From positions 1-9,616 of the forward strand of contig CALIWP010000018.1 in the NCBI GenBank assembly GCA_938046705.1: a DNA stretch of 9,616 nt, in the 5' to 3' direction. The stretch is from an uncultured Campylobacter sp. (lineage in GTDB: Bacteria > Campylobacterota > Campylobacteria > Campylobacterales > Campylobacteraceae). Below, piece after piece: positions 1 through 6,391 of the stretch. Each line of letters begins with the position of its first letter. Position 1 is the first letter of the stretch. The position numbers and the translations under genes were made by a program. The notes beneath the pieces are model-generated. The model had not been told where the DNA came from. It worked only from the letters and a program-made list of their open reading frames with translations, and did no database searches.

Positions 1-323
1 CAAAGATAACGGCTGAAATTTTATCGCAGGCGCAGGCTTTGGAGGCGAAAGGAAAGATTTATTTCGTAGATATTCCGCTGTTTTTCGAGGGCAAGAGGTA
101 TGAGTTTTTTGATAAAGTAGCGGTCGTTTATGCGCCTAAAGATACGCTAATTTCGCGCGTGATGAAGCGAAACGGGCTCGATCATGCCGCTGCAAAACAC
201 CGCGTGGAGCTACAAACGGATATCGAGCAAAAGCGTGCTATGGCGGATTTTGTTATAGATAATAGCGGTGATTTGCAAAATTTAAGAGATGAAACCGGGT
301 CTTTTTTGGAAAAAATAGCTTAA
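1..323 (+). CDS. coaE: Dephospho-CoA kinase, C-terminal part (5' end outside window)
   Basis: Dephospho-CoA kinase performs the last step of coenzyme A synthesis, phosphorylating the ribose 3'-hydroxyl of dephospho-CoA with ATP in the cytoplasm. The frame is open from the first full codon (position 3) to a TAA at 321-323, giving 106 residues, about half of a typical 200-residue CoaE. Seen here are the FVDIPLFFE segment, the strand VAVVYAPKDTLISRVMKRNGL, and the closing signature with R, Q, EKR and ADFVIDNSGDL, all typical of the CoaE second half. The P-loop half lies left of the window. A TTG at 39 is only an internal Leu codon, because the frame continues upstream with CoaE-like residues. 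The gene converges on the minus-strand gene ending at 445. Identification is by recognised motifs, and I consider it secure. Confidence 0.93.
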   Translation, partial: KITAEILSQAQALEAKGKIYFVDIPLFFEGKRYEFFDKVAVVYAPKDTLISRVMKRNGLDHAAAKHRVELQTDIEQKRAMADFVIDNSGDLQNLRDETGSFLEKIA

Positions 324-365
324 CTTGTTATGACACGGCATTTTATGCTATTTGAACACTGCTTT

Positions 366-421
366 AGTCACTTGGCAGCGGCAGTTTGGCGTCATATCTA
401 GCCCTGCTACTACTTGTGACT
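366..421. other. Nested inverted repeat between convergent genes
   Basis: In the 121-bp gap between the coaE stop and the stop of the minus-strand gene, AGTCAC (366-371) pairs with GTGACT (416-421). Inside it, GGCAG (374-378) can pair with CTGCT (404-408, one G-U). Its position between two converging genes fits a bidirectional transcription end. However, there is no clear U-tract on either side, so calling it a terminator is inference only. Confidence 0.3.
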
Positions 422-444
422 CAAACTACGTTGATTATTTTAGT

Positions 445-933
445 TTATTTGCAGTCTTTGCTTTCAAGTTTTACCCGAATCAGCTCTTTGTTCTTTATAT
501 AATAAACAAAATCGACGCCGTCGGCTATCTCGCGCACCGCCTTTAACCGCGTATCTTCGCAAAATTCTTTTTTGAGCTCCTTTGTTTGCTCCTCTTTTAG
601 CTCGGCTATATCTTTATCATTTAGCGCGTTTTCATCCATTTCTAGCCCTTTACCGAGCGCATAACGATAAACAAAACGGCGGTTTTCGCAGACAATTTTT
701 TCTAGCGTATTTATCTCGTCTAGTTTTCTCGGGAGACCTGAATTTAGTCGCGCCAGCATCTCTTTTACATTTGATGCTTCGCATAGATTTTCTTTCATTT
801 GTTCTTTTGCGTATTCTACTTTACTACCTACAAAAACTTCTACGCCGATCCAGATCGCGACAGCTATGCCTAAGATAATAAATAAAAATTTGTTGAGTCT
901 ATTTAGGTTTTGATTTAGTTTTTGTATATCCAT
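445..933 (-). CDS. Single-pass membrane-anchored periplasmic protein, unknown function
   Basis: I do not recognise a named family. The 162-residue product has a short N-terminal tail with a few basic residues (K5, R12, K15), then one hydrophobic helix at about 16-35. A charged, helix-rich remainder of about 125 residues follows, probably exposed in the periplasm. It has four Cys (51, 82, 125, 161), all on the exposed side, so disulfides are possible. The middle (about 100-125) is rich in Lys and Glu and could be coiled coil. The ATG at 933 is preceded on the minus strand by AAGGAG, seven bases from the start, which supports this start. The gene stands between coaE (convergent) and rpmI-rplT (same strand, separated by a terminator), so it is probably its own transcription unit. 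The overlapping plus-strand frames at 352-546 and 582-878 have no ribosome binding site and are shadows. Confidence 0.8.
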   Translation of the reverse strand: MDIQKLNQNLNRLNKFLFIILGIAVAIWIGVEVFVGSKVEYAKEQMKENLCEASNVKEMLARLNSGLPRKLDEINTLEKIVCENRRFVYRYALGKGLEMDENALNDKDIAELKEEQTKELKKEFCEDTRLKAVREIADGVDFVYYIKNKELIRVKLESKDCK

Positions 934-958
934 TTTTGCTCCTTAAATTTGAGGCGGT

Positions 959-964
959 ATTTTA
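959..964 (-). promoter_or_regulatory. Candidate -10 box for the minus-strand gene at 933
   Basis: On the minus strand TAAAAT (5 of 6 matches to TATAAT) lies about 25 bases before the ATG, downstream of a T-rich tract that often stands in for the -35 box in Campylobacter. The leader would be about 18 nt and includes the AAGGAG. The site is plausible but unproven, since the whole region is AT-rich. Confidence 0.35.
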
Positions 965-1060
965 TCGGAAAAAACGAAAAACAAAAATTAAAATTTGGAG
1001 CGGAATTTGTTTTATTGAGATCGGAGAAAAACGATAAATTTTATCAAACCAAAGATATAG

Positions 1061-1083
1061 AAAAAGGAGCGGGAAGCCGCCCC
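1061..1083 (-). terminator. Intrinsic terminator of rpmI-rplT
   Basis: Read on the minus strand, GGGGCGG, loop CTTC and CCGCTCC form a 7-bp GC-rich stem with one G-U pair, followed immediately by TTTTT. It starts seven bases after the rplT stop codon. This is a textbook Rho-independent terminator, and it separates the ribosomal operon from the minus-strand gene ending at 445. Confidence 0.85.
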
Positions 1084-1089
1084 TGGGTA

Positions 1090-1443
1090 TTATAAAGCAG
1101 CCTTTGCTTTTGAAGCTAGCTCGCTGAAAGCTTTTGCGTCATTCATAGCTAGATCGGCTAAGATTTTTCTATCAAGCTCGATATTTGCTTTTTTAAGTCC
1201 CGCGATAAAGCGCGAATAGCTAATGTCGTTTAGGCGGCACGCAGCATTTATGCGCACTATCCACAAGCGGCGGAAGTCGCGTTTCTTGCGGCGTCTGTCG
1301 CGGTAAGCATAGACCAAACTTCTTTCTAATTGCTCTTTAGCTTTTCTAAAGTGTTTGTGTCTAGCGCTGAAAAAACCTCTAGCTAGTTTTAAAACTTTTT
1401 TATGGCGTCTTCTTCTAACTACGCCTGTTTTTACTCTTGCCAT
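1090..1443 (-). CDS. rplT: Large ribosomal subunit protein bL20
   Basis: bL20 is an early-assembling 50S protein that binds 23S rRNA and, in several bacteria, represses its own operon by binding the mRNA leader. The 117-residue product has the family's usual length. It starts MARVKTG, continues with the very basic N-terminal helix ([16 protein letters not shown] and the [13 protein letters not shown] segment), then [21 protein letters not shown], and ends in the globular domain with [24 protein letters not shown]. The gene lies 82 bp downstream of rpmI on the same strand and is followed by an intrinsic terminator, so the two form one operon. infC, the usual first gene of this operon in many bacteria, is not adjacent here. 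The identification is certain. Confidence 0.98.
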   Translation of the reverse strand: MARVKTGVVRRRRHKKVLKLARGFFSARHKHFRKAKEQLERSLVYAYRDRRRKKRDFRRLWIVRINAACRLNDISYSRFIAGLKKANIELDRKILADLAMNDAKAFSELASKAKAAL

Positions 1444-1465
1444 ATTTATCCTTTACAAATCGGCG

Positions 1466-1520
1466 CTCACTGAGTGAGTCTTGCCCCAAATTCGGGGGAG
1501 TTTGGAATGACTTTTCGTCA
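1466..1520 (-). other. Cluster of small inverted repeats in the rpmI-rplT spacer
   Basis: The 82-bp spacer holds three tight dyads: CTCAC-TGA-GTGAG (1466-1478), CCCC-AAATTC-GGGG (1484-1497) and TGAC-TTTTC-GTCA (1508-1520). A fourth pairing, CCAAA (1486-1490) with TTTGG (1501-1505), overlaps the second, so the two cannot form together. There is no U-tract that would mark a terminator. The elements could shape L20 translation or protect the mRNA. This is structure seen by eye only. Confidence 0.4.
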
Positions 1521-1525
1521 AAAAC

Positions 1526-1717
1526 TTAAATTCCGAGCATCGCTTTGACGCTTGCGACGTTTGTGCCGTCTACGTATTGAGGCGAGCGTAAATCTCTCTT
1601 GCGGTTGCGAGATTTTTTTGTCAAAATGTGGCTTCTAAAAGCAGAGCCTCTTTTGATCTTGTTTTTGCCCACTTTAAAACGTTTAGCAGCGCCGCGAACT
1701 GTCTTCATCTTAGGCAT
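1526..1717 (-). CDS. rpmI: Large ribosomal subunit protein bL35
   Basis: bL35 is a small basic 50S protein. The 63-residue product reads [16 protein letters not shown], then the [20 protein letters not shown] core and RNRKRDLR, and ends in VKAMLGI, matching the family in length and order. The frame is open for another 41 codons upstream (to 1840). I choose the ATG at 1717 because the family begins MPKMKT and because AAAAGGAT lies just upstream on the minus strand at suitable spacing. The extension would also run through the -10 box at 1764-1769. It is the first gene of the operon with rplT. Confidence 0.97.
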   Translation of the reverse strand: MPKMKTVRGAAKRFKVGKNKIKRGSAFRSHILTKKSRNRKRDLRSPQYVDGTNVASVKAMLGI

Positions 1718-1745
1718 ACTAATCCTTTTAAAATTTCTTTTACGC

Positions 1746-1757
1746 CTTACGCGTAAG
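1746..1757. other. Perfect 12-bp palindrome at the expected rpmI transcription start
   Basis: CTTACGCGTAAG is its own reverse complement. It begins about 7 bases downstream of the rpmI -10 box, so it would be the first bases of the mRNA. It could be an operator or a small 5' hairpin (4-bp stem, CGCG loop). Confidence 0.4.
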
Positions 1758-1763
1758 AGTGGG

Positions 1764-1769
1764 ATTATA
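1764..1769 (-). promoter_or_regulatory. -10 box of the rpmI-rplT operon
   Basis: A perfect TATAAT reads on the minus strand 46 bases before the rpmI ATG, in the context GGGTATAATCC. Transcription would start near 1757, giving a leader of about 40 nt. No good -35 is visible, which is usual for Campylobacter sigma-70 promoters. Confidence 0.7.
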
Positions 1770-1886
1770 CCCAAAATTCCTTTAAGAAATTTAAATTTGA
1801 TAGAGTTGGCGGCAAAACACAAAACAAATTTACAATACAATCTTGAAAGTAGCTTAAATTTTAGATTTAATTAATATTTTTAGTCC

Positions 1887-1892
1887 TATAAT
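1887..1892 (+). promoter_or_regulatory. -10 box of the C69 dipeptidase gene
   Basis: A perfect TATAAT lies 37 bases before the ATG at 1930, after a strongly AT-rich tract (about 1855-1880) and without a recognisable -35. Transcription would start near 1899. AAGGAG at 1919-1924 is the ribosome binding site, five bases from the ATG. The site is divergent from the rpmI promoter about 120 bp away. Confidence 0.7.
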
Positions 1893-1929
1893 TTCATTTA
1901 GATTTATTATCTCAAATCAAGGAGTAACG

Positions 1930-3429
1930 ATGAAGATGAAGTTTCTCGCCTCGGCAGCGGTAATAAGCGCGATGTTTTGCACAAACGCGCTAGCTTGCAC
2001 GACTATTTTGGTTGGAGAGGGAGCCTCTGACGACGGCTCGATGCTGGTAGCCAGGAGTGCCGATAGCAAGGCGGTAAAGGCGCAGGTATTTTTGATACAT
2101 CCAAAAAAATCCAATCAAAAAGGCGTCCACAGCTCAAAGGCGCATGACGGGGCAAATGATTTTACCTATCCGCTGCCAAAAGAGGGCATGAGATACACGA
2201 CGATAGCAAACTCCCATACCAAGCTTCACGGCGCTGTCGGCTACAACGACGCAGGCGTGGGCATCAGCGGCACCGAGACCATATATGCTAAAGACGAACT
2301 GCTAAAAATCGATCCGTATAACGAAGCGACCGGCATCACGGAGGACGATATCCCAGATGTCTTGCTGCCTCGCATGAAAAGCGCGGCGCAGGGCGTGAAA
2401 CTGCTCGGCGAGATAGTGGAAACTACGGGCGCGGGAGAGGGTTTTGGCGTAGTGTTTGTGGATAAAAACGAGCTTTGGTACTTTGAAACCGGCACCGGTC
2501 ATCACTGGATGGCGGTTAAGCTACCAAAAGACGAGTATTTCGTATCCGCAAACCAAGGCAGACTACAAAACTACAAAGAAAACGATCCAAATTTCATGGG
2601 ATCGAAAAATTTGATCAAATTTGCCCAAGATAACGGCGCCTACGACCCGGCAAAAGACGGCGAATTTCAGTTTACCAAAGCCTACACTAGAGACGACGAG
2701 AGGGATATGACCTACAACTATCCGCGCGTTTGCTGGGTGCAGCAGATGTTTAACCCCGAGCTAAAAGACAAGCAGACCCTTGAGGGCGGCAACTATCCGG
2801 TATTTTTAAAACCGGCTAAAAAGCTAAGCGTGCAGGATCTAAAAAACGCTCTTAGATCCCACTATGACGGTACTGGGTACGATAACTACGCGAGCAAAGA
2901 CGAAAATCAAAAAAATATCTACCGTGCCGTGAGCGTCTTTAGAACCTACGAGTCGCACGTCATGCAGGTGCGCCCGTGGCTACCGCAAGAGATCGGCAGA
3001 GTGACCTACGTGGCGCTGGGTATGTCCGATCTTGGCGTTTATTTGCCGTATTACTACGGCCTCGACAAATTTATCGACGGCTACGACAAGGGTTCGTATA
3101 AGGCCGATGACGAGTCGATTTATTGGACGTATAGAAAGCTGCAAACCCTCGTGATGATGGACTATGATAAGTATTCGCCGGTCGTAAAAAAGGCCTACAA
3201 GGAGTTTGAGGACGCGCTCGCGGTCAAACAGGCTAAATTTGAAGACGAATACGTCAAACTCTACAAAAAAGACAAAGCCAAAGCAAACAAGCTGCTAAAC
3301 GAATTTTCGATGAATATGATGAAGGAAGCCAAGGCTCTAACGCAAAATTTGACGAACGAAATCTTTACGATGCTAACTGATGACACCGACGCCAAGCTAA
3401 AATCGCTAAACAAAGGCAAAAAAGACTAG
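1930..3429 (+). CDS. Secreted C69-family dipeptidase (Ntn hydrolase)
   Basis: Peptidase family C69 enzymes (PepD-like) cleave dipeptides with an N-terminal Cys nucleophile of the Ntn-hydrolase fold. Residues 1-22 form a signal peptide: a Lys-containing start, a hydrophobic core, and an ALA cleavage site. The next residue, Cys23, opens the family's CTTILVGEGAS segment. Signal peptidase would thus itself expose the catalytic Cys. The segment before Cys23 is NALA, not a lipobox, so a lipoprotein is less likely. Further family-like stretches follow: DGSMLVARSADS (about 37-48), HGAVGYNDAGVGISGTET (about 99-116), and a middle region rich in Tyr and Trp. The last 80 or so residues are Lys-rich and helical. 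The 499-residue length is normal for the family. Start ATG 1930 has AAGGAG five bases upstream; M3 is the only close alternative. The gene is monocistronic, and substrate specificity cannot be told. Confidence 0.88.
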   Translation: MKMKFLASAAVISAMFCTNALACTTILVGEGASDDGSMLVARSADSKAVKAQVFLIHPKKSNQKGVHSSKAHDGANDFTYPLPKEGMRYTTIANSHTKLHGAVGYNDAGVGISGTETIYAKDELLKIDPYNEATGITEDDIPDVLLPRMKSAAQGVKLLGEIVETTGAGEGFGVVFVDKNELWYFETGTGHHWMAVKLPKDEYFVSANQGRLQNYKENDPNFMGSKNLIKFAQDNGAYDPAKDGEFQFTKAYTRDDERDMTYNYPRVCWVQQMFNPELKDKQTLEGGNYPVFLKPAKKLSVQDLKNALRSHYDGTGYDNYASKDENQKNIYRAVSVFRTYESHVMQVRPWLPQEIGRVTYVALGMSDLGVYLPYYYGLDKFIDGYDKGSYKADDESIYWTYRKLQTLVMMDYDKYSPVVKKAYKEFEDALAVKQAKFEDEYVKLYKKDKAKANKLLNEFSMNMMKEAKALTQNLTNEIFTMLTDDTDAKLKSLNKGKKD

Positions 3430-3431
3430 GC

Positions 3432-3467
3432 AAATTTAAGAGGCGGGCTGGGGCCTGCCTCAAATTT
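3432..3467 (+). terminator. Hairpin after the dipeptidase gene, terminator-like without U-tract
   Basis: Starting 11 bases after the stop codon, GAGGCGGGC (3440-3448) pairs over nine positions (one G-U) with GCCTGCCTC (3453-3461) around a TGGG loop. AAATTT flanks both sides (3432-3437 and 3462-3467) and can extend the stem by six pairs across a two-base bulge. It is a strong hairpin, but no T-run follows. It may stop transcription inefficiently or protect the mRNA 3' end. Confidence 0.55.
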
Positions 3468-3490
3468 AGCCCGAATTTGATAAAAACTTC

Positions 3491-3519
3491 TTGATTTATT
3501 TTTTAAAAATCTTTATAAT
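3491..3519 (+). promoter_or_regulatory. Sigma-70-like promoter, upstream one of two before metE
   Basis: TTGATT (3491-3496) and TATAAT (3514-3519) are 17 bases apart, the best-matched two-box promoter in the window. Transcription would start near 3526, about 365 nt before the metE ATG. It would give either a long metE leader or a separate short RNA that includes the mini-ORF at 3554. Confidence 0.55.
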
Positions 3520-3553
3520 ACGGCTCAAATTTGACCCCAAAAGGATGAGCTTA

Positions 3554-3583
3554 ATGCCTTGCCCCATGCCTGAGACTCTTTAA
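3554..3583 (+). CDS. Possible 9-codon leader peptide ahead of metE
   Basis: An ATG with AAAAGGA about eight bases upstream opens a frame reading MPCPMPETL and then TAA. It lies about 28 nt downstream of the predicted upstream transcription start. Its fifth codon is Met and its third Cys, suggestive in front of a methionine-synthesis gene. GGCTCA (3522-3527) can pair with TGAGCT (3546-3551) and bracket its ribosome binding site. CTGAGA (3570-3575) can pair with TCTTAG (3584-3589) around its stop codon. An in-frame ATG at 3545 would add three residues but has poor SD spacing. There is no homology evidence for such a short frame, so this is a hypothesis. Confidence 0.25.
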   Translation: MPCPMPETL

Positions 3584-3792
3584 TCTTAGCAAAAAAACCG
3601 CAAACGACTTTAAAAAAACAGCCAAATTTTTAAATAATTTCACGTTTTTAAACATTAATATAAATTTATTTCTATCGCCGCGCAGGGCGCATTTCAACTG
3701 CATTTTTAAAAACAAAGCGAGGCAGCGTCTGAAATTTGGGCGAAATTTATTTAGCAGGGTTTTTTATAAATTTTATTTTAGTTTGCGAAAAT

Positions 3793-3806
3793 CGGGTTGC
3801 CACCCG
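3793..3806. other. Small GC hairpin in the metE leader
   Basis: CGGGT (3793-3797), loop TGCC, ACCCG (3802-3806) is a perfect 5-bp stem with a four-base loop. It stands out in AT-rich surroundings about 90 bases before metE. Read on the minus strand it is followed by ATTTT and looks like a weak terminator. On the plus strand no T-run follows, so its role is open. Confidence 0.35.
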
Positions 3807-3841
3807 CCGTTTCTAAGCCCGCTCTTCTCAAAATAGCAAGC

Positions 3842-3855
3842 TTATAGCGTATAAA
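3842..3855 (+). promoter_or_regulatory. Proximal metE promoter with overlapping dyad
   Basis: TATAAA (3850-3855) is a reasonable -10 box 38 bases before the metE ATG, giving a leader of about 30 nt. It forms the right half of TTATA-GCG-TATAA (3842-3854), a perfect dyad that could be bound by a repressor covering the -10 box. The metE ribosome binding site is AAAGGA at 3881-3886, six bases from the ATG. Confidence 0.4.
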
Positions 3856-3892
3856 ATTTAAAAATAAAAAATCAAAATTTAAAGGAATCAAA

Positions 3893-6166
3893 ATGATAAA
3901 AAGTTATGTTACGGGTTTCCCGCGAATCGGAGAAAAAAGAGAGCTAAAACGCGCGCTTGAAGGCCTTTGGGCCGGCAAAGAGGGCTTTAGCGAGGAGAAT
4001 TTGCTAAGCGTCGCTAAAACGCTAAAAAACAGACACTGGCAATACCAAAAAGACGCCGAAATTTCGGCCATAAGCGTAAATGATTTTTCGTTTTACGATC
4101 TTATGCTAGATAGTATCATAGCATTTGGCGCCGTACCGCCTAGATTTGCAAATTTGAGCGGACGAGAGCAATATTTTGCCTGCGCTCGCGGCAACAAAAC
4201 CGGCGTAGCAATGGAGATGACGAAGTGGTTTAACACAAACTACCACTACATCGTGCCTGAGCTTAGCGCCGAGACTACGTTTAAGCTTGATGCATCAAAA
4301 ATCATCAGTGAATACGAAGAGGCAAAGGCCGCGGGCGTAAAAGGCAAGGTAAATTTGATCGGCCCTATCACGTTTTTGGCGCTTTCAAAGACCACCGACG
4401 GCAGCTGCCCGTTTAAAAACCTAAACGCTCTAGTCGCCGAATACAAAAAGCTTCTTGAGCTACTTTCAGCGCTTGACGATGAGATTTTGGTGCAGTTTGA
4501 CGAGCCGATTTTTGCGACCGATAAAAACGAAGAAATCCTGCTTAGCGTCATCGGTAAGGTGTATAACGAACTAGCCGAAGCCGCAAGCAACGTCAAAATC
4601 GTGTTTATGACGTATTTTGAGCACGCGCTAAAAGCGGTCGCCGAGGTAGCGAAAACTAAAATTTACGGTATCGGACTTGATTTCGTTCACGGCAAAAGAA
4701 ATTTTGAAGCGCTTGAAACTATCAAAAACAGCCACTTAACGCTATTTGCAGGCGTCATCGACGGACGAAATATCTGGAAAAGCAACATCGACGAAAAGGT
4801 AAATTTAGTCCGCGAGATCGGCGAAAAAATTGGTGGCAAAGAGTTCTACGTCGGACCTAGCTGCTCACTGCTTCACGTACCTTATACCCTAAAATACGAA
4901 GAAAAACTAAACTCCGAAGTCAAAAGCTGGCTGAGCTTTGCCGTAGAAAAACTAGACGAGATCAAAATCATAACCAAACTAGCTAACGGCGTAGCGCTAA
5001 ACGCGACGGAGAGCAAAATTTACGAAGAGAACAAAGCTGCGGTTAAAACCCGCGCGACGTCAAATTTGATCCACTCCTCAAGTGTGCAAAACCGCGTGAA
5101 AAATCTAATCAAATTTGAGCGTGAAGATAAATTTGAAGATCGCATCAAAATCCAACGCGAAAGCCTAAACTACGGTATCCTGCCGACTACGACGATAGGC
5201 AGCTTCCCTCAAACCGTCGAGCTAAGAGTGCTTCGCCAAAACTTCAAAAAAGGCGAGATCGACGCGGCCGCTTATGAAGCCGGTATCAAAAAATACATCG
5301 ACGACTGCGTCAAATTTCAAGAAGATATCGGCCTAGACGTGCTAGTCCACGGCGAGCCTGAGCGTAACGACATGGTTGAGTATTTCGGCGAGCAGATCGA
5401 AGGGTATGCCTTTAGCGAGAACGGCTGGGTGCAAAGCTACGGCAGCCGCTGCGTGAAACCGCCTCTACTTTTCGGCGACGTGAGCCGCCCAAAAGCGATG
5501 ACGGTCGAGTGGATGAAATACGCCCAAAGCCGCACTAGCCGCATAATGAAGGGCATGCTAACAGGTCCTGTAACCATGCTAAACTGGAGCTTTGTGCGTG
5601 ACGACCTGCCTCGCAGCGAGGTGGCTAAGCAGCTTGCGCTTTGCATATTTGACGAGATCGCAGACCTGCAAAATGCCGGTATCCGCATCATCCAAGTGGA
5701 CGAAGCTGCGTTTAAAGAGGGCTATCCGCTACGCGCCGAAAACATCCCTGCGTACGAGAAATTTGCGGTTGATTGCTTTAAGCTATCCGTTAGCTCTGCC
5801 GAGCCTAAAACGCAGATCCACACGCATATGTGCTACTCCGAGTTTAACGACATTATCAAGACGATCGAGGCGATGGATGCCGACGTCATCAGCATCGAGA
5901 CCGCTCGCAGCGGCAACGAACTGCTAAAGATATTTAAATCCGTCGGCTATAAACAAGAAGTAGGCCCAGGCGTCTACGACATCCATAGTCCGCGGGTTCC
6001 TAGCACCGACGAGATCGTGCGCCAGATCCGCGCGCTGCTCGAGGTTCTACCAAAAGAACAGCTCTGGATCAACCCTGACTGCGGCCTAAAAACGCGCAAA
6101 TGGGAAGAGGTCGAGCCGAGCCTAAAAAATATGGTCGAAGCTGTCAAAATCGTAAGAAATTCATAA
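3893..6166 (+). CDS. metE: Cobalamin-independent methionine synthase
   Basis: MetE transfers the methyl group of 5-methyltetrahydropteroyl-polyglutamate to homocysteine in the cytoplasm, the last step of methionine synthesis, without vitamin B12. The 757 residues match the family's double-barrel length (E. coli 753). The N-terminal barrel opens with TGFPRIGEKRELKRALE at 7-23. The catalytic barrel begins near IGSFPQT (435-441). Zinc ligands are in place: H645 and C647 (HTHMC), E669 (SIETARS) and C730 (NPDCGLKTRKW), each four above the E. coli number. Homocysteine-binding residues E488 (GEPERND) and D603 (QVDEAA) are present too. The start ATG has AAAGGA six bases upstream. The gene precedes an MTHFR-like gene that could supply 5-methyl-THF. 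Regulation probably acts in the long leader. Identification is certain. Confidence 0.99.
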   Translation: MIKSYVTGFPRIGEKRELKRALEGLWAGKEGFSEENLLSVAKTLKNRHWQYQKDAEISAISVNDFSFYDLMLDSIIAFGAVPPRFANLSGREQYFACARGNKTGVAMEMTKWFNTNYHYIVPELSAETTFKLDASKIISEYEEAKAAGVKGKVNLIGPITFLALSKTTDGSCPFKNLNALVAEYKKLLELLSALDDEILVQFDEPIFATDKNEEILLSVIGKVYNELAEAASNVKIVFMTYFEHALKAVAEVAKTKIYGIGLDFVHGKRNFEALETIKNSHLTLFAGVIDGRNIWKSNIDEKVNLVREIGEKIGGKEFYVGPSCSLLHVPYTLKYEEKLNSEVKSWLSFAVEKLDEIKIITKLANGVALNATESKIYEENKAAVKTRATSNLIHSSSVQNRVKNLIKFEREDKFEDRIKIQRESLNYGILPTTTIGSFPQTVELRVLRQNFKKGEIDAAAYEAGIKKYIDDCVKFQEDIGLDVLVHGEPERNDMVEYFGEQIEGYAFSENGWVQSYGSRCVKPPLLFGDVSRPKAMTVEWMKYAQSRTSRIMKGMLTGPVTMLNWSFVRDDLPRSEVAKQLALCIFDEIADLQNAGIRIIQVDEAAFKEGYPLRAENIPAYEKFAVDCFKLSVSSAEPKTQIHTHMCYSEFNDIIKTIEAMDADVISIETARSGNELLKIFKSVGYKQEVGPGVYDIHSPRVPSTDEIVRQIRALLEVLPKEQLWINPDCGLKTRKWEEVEPSLKNMVEAVKIVRNS

Positions 6167-6183
6167 TTTCGACAGCTTGCGAC
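6134..6183 (+). other. Inverted repeat spanning the metE stop codon
   Basis: GTCG plus AAGCTGTC (6134-6145) pairs with GACAGCTT plus CGAC (6171-6183) over 12 positions with one bulged G. Inside it GAAATT-CAT-AATTTC (6156-6170) forms a 6-bp hairpin that contains the TAA stop. No T-run follows directly. It is probably a 3'-end or read-through structure of the metE mRNA. Confidence 0.5.
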
Positions 6184-6195
6184 TCGGATAAATTT

Positions 6196-6231
6196 GCCGC
6201 TTTTGCCGCTTAAATTTGCGGCGAGAGCGGC
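6196..6231 (+). terminator. Strong hairpin after metE, likely (partial) terminator
   Basis: As RNA, GCCGCUUUUGCCGC (6196-6209) pairs along all 14 positions (two G-U) with GCGGCGAGAGCGGC (6218-6231) around an eight-base UUAAAUUU loop. Only UUU and then GCUAGC follow, so termination may be partial, letting some transcripts continue into the MTHFR-like gene. The hairpin overlaps the start of a TTG-initiated extension of the next gene, which argues against that extension. Confidence 0.6.
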
Positions 6232-6346
6232 TTTGCTAGCTCAAATTTTGGCTGGTTTAGAAAACCCGCTCAAATTTGACGCGGATCAAATTTGTCGGTC
6301 GCGGCGAATAATTTATCCTGCGCACGCGCCGTCGCAGTGTAAATTT

Positions 6347-6365
6347 AACCGCAAACGGCGCGGTT
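6347..6365 (+). promoter_or_regulatory. Hairpin just upstream of the MTHFR-like gene
   Basis: AACCGC (6347-6352), loop AAACGGC, GCGGTT (6360-6365), followed by TTCTACATTTT, ends 26 bases before the ATG at 6392. It resembles a weak attenuator or a structure limiting translation. No convincing -10 box is seen between metE and this gene, so the gene may depend on metE read-through. This is inference. Confidence 0.3.
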
Positions 6366-6391
6366 TTCTACATTTTAAATTTGGAAATTTC

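Larger units (their letters stand above)
3468..3892. other. Gene-free stretch upstream of metE
   Basis: No credible gene longer than 9 codons lies here on either strand. It is AT-rich, with poly-A tracts around 3591-3620. Counted from the dipeptidase stop to the metE start (3430-3892) it holds ten AAATTT words. Other contents, listed separately, are a promoter with both boxes, a 9-codon leader-like ORF, a CGGGT-TGCC-ACCCG hairpin and a second promoter overlapped by a dyad. GCGC-AGG-GCGC at 3680-3690 is a further small dyad. Confidence 0.6.

Noticed and set aside
582..878. Plus-strand frame of 98 codons opposite the membrane-anchored gene
   Set aside because: It is a shadow of the minus-strand gene, with no SD; the minus-strand frame has a good SD and a coherent membrane topology.
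1718..1840. Upstream extension of rpmI to an ATG at 1840
   Set aside because: It runs through the TATAAT at 1764-1769, and the family starts MPKMKT, at the ATG at 1717 with its own AAAAGG.
6194..6391. N-terminal extension of the MTHFR-like protein from a TTG at 6194
   Set aside because: It overlaps the 14-bp hairpin after metE, consists of AAATTT-rich spacer, has no SD, and adds 66 residues that no MTHFR needs.
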